Assembly (NCBI GenBank): GCA_000181795.3
Contig: CM012954.1
Span: forward strand, 2,248,937 to 2,281,633
Length of the DNA: 32,697 nt
Direction of reading: 5' to 3'
Origin: Trichinella spiralis
Taxonomy: Eukaryota > Nematoda > Enoplea > Trichinellida > Trichinellidae
Position 1 is the stretch's first letter. Every line of letters begins with the position of its first letter. The notes beneath the pieces were generated by a model. That model did no database searches. It was not told the DNA's origin and saw only the letters and a program-made list of their open reading frames with translations. Of the stretch, positions 31,996 to 32,697 are shown piece by piece. The position numbers and the translations under genes were made by a program.

Positions 31996-32697
31996 TTGAA
32001 ATGAAACGTGTATTTTTAATCAGTATAGTGTAGATTATTTGTAACAGTCTGTTACATATATTGTATTCTTTTGCCGTTTGCCATTTTCAGAATGGAACAT
32101 TTCAGAATCTCAATATCTGGTAACATAACCTGTGTACGCTATTTTGGTGGCGGTTGCTTTGTTTTTGATAAAAGGGCAAACATTCCTTCTTAGACACAGA
32201 TACAAAACATACAGAAAACATAATATTTTATTATTAATTAAGAAAATACTTTTCTATTGTCTTGTGCGCAGCTCTTGCTATACATTTTTACGCACAAGCT
32301 TTGATTATAGTATTTTCCATCTGAACTGTTTAAAATTTCGTCATGGCAACTGAAATAATTGTCGAAGTTGTTTCAGTGTGCTCCGCTAATATTACCAGCA
32401 AATGTTAAGTATATTGCAATTTTGGAAAGGGTTGATGCTTATTGTTTCACATTATTTACTGTAGACTAGGCTTGGTCGAATAATGCAAAGTGAAGGTTGC
32501 TTTTCAAATATGCTAATCAATGTTCTTCCATGCGTTACCGTTCTTATCAGTAACCGAGCTTTTGTTTGATTAGATGGGAATGACGATAGGTTACGATCAT
32601 TTAGTGAGTTTAATTAGATATAATTGCAGGCTAGCAGTGTACAGCAACTGAATATTATTTCGTTTCTCCTTCAAAGCACGGCGTGCATGCATGAAAG
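31996..32697 (-). repeat. Right arm of a long perfect inverted repeat (cut by window end)
   Basis: This is the reverse complement of 339-1040 with no difference seen in 702 bases. The inner border at 31996 is sharp: the next bases inward do not match those beyond 1040. The arm continues past the window, so its full length is not known. Confidence 0.95.

Noticed and set aside
339-32697. Giant terminal-inverted-repeat mobile element (Polinton-like or similar)
   Set aside because: The interior contains only intact host genes with no polymerase, integrase, capsid or transposase, and the outer ends of the arms cannot be seen.

Overview
The window looks like nuclear DNA of an invertebrate animal, most plausibly a nematode. 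Intergenic DNA is AT-rich, many introns are very short (49 to 78 bases), most acceptors read T-rich then CAG or TAG, and every gene has a metazoan ortholog. An early-branching (enoplean/dorylaimian) nematode is my best guess. It rests partly on ARMC7, a minor-spliceosome factor, and a Dok-7-like adaptor; the species cannot be fixed from sequence reading alone. No viral, bacterial or transposase genes were seen.

Layout. Bases 339-1040 and 31996-32697 form a perfectly matching inverted repeat of at least 702 bases; the right arm is cut by the window end. Between the arms lie nine spliced genes. A compact minus-strand block (2505-10367) holds, in transcription order, ZC3HC1 (NIPA), MRPL35, ARMC7 and DDB1, with only 150-408 bases between coding regions. 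ZC3HC1 is head-to-head, 264 bases apart, with a plus-strand Dok-7-like PH/PTB adaptor (10632-14200). Next is a looser, microsatellite-rich stretch (about 14.8-21.5 kb) with UBE2H (plus, 15094-18168) and MARCH8 (minus, 19665-21333) tail-to-tail. After a 3.6 kb gap come adenosine kinase (plus, 24943-26625) and a small secreted or membrane-anchored three-finger protein resembling a TGF-beta type I receptor ectodomain without a kinase (plus, 27487-29507). About 2.5 kb of AT-rich DNA precedes the right arm.

Exon structures were assembled by hand from reading frame, splice sites and remembered protein families. All nine spliced models keep frame to a stop (1161, 169, 148, 323, 729, 207, 303, 343 and 219 residues). 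Three to four of the nine touch the ubiquitin system: DDB1 (CUL4 adaptor), UBE2H (E2), MARCH8 (RING-CH E3) and, in older literature, NIPA (SCF component). I see no multi-gene pathway that is clearly novel. The items most worth a second look are the long perfect inverted repeat, the kinase-less receptor-like protein, a GC-AG intron in MRPL35, and places where retained introns stay open.
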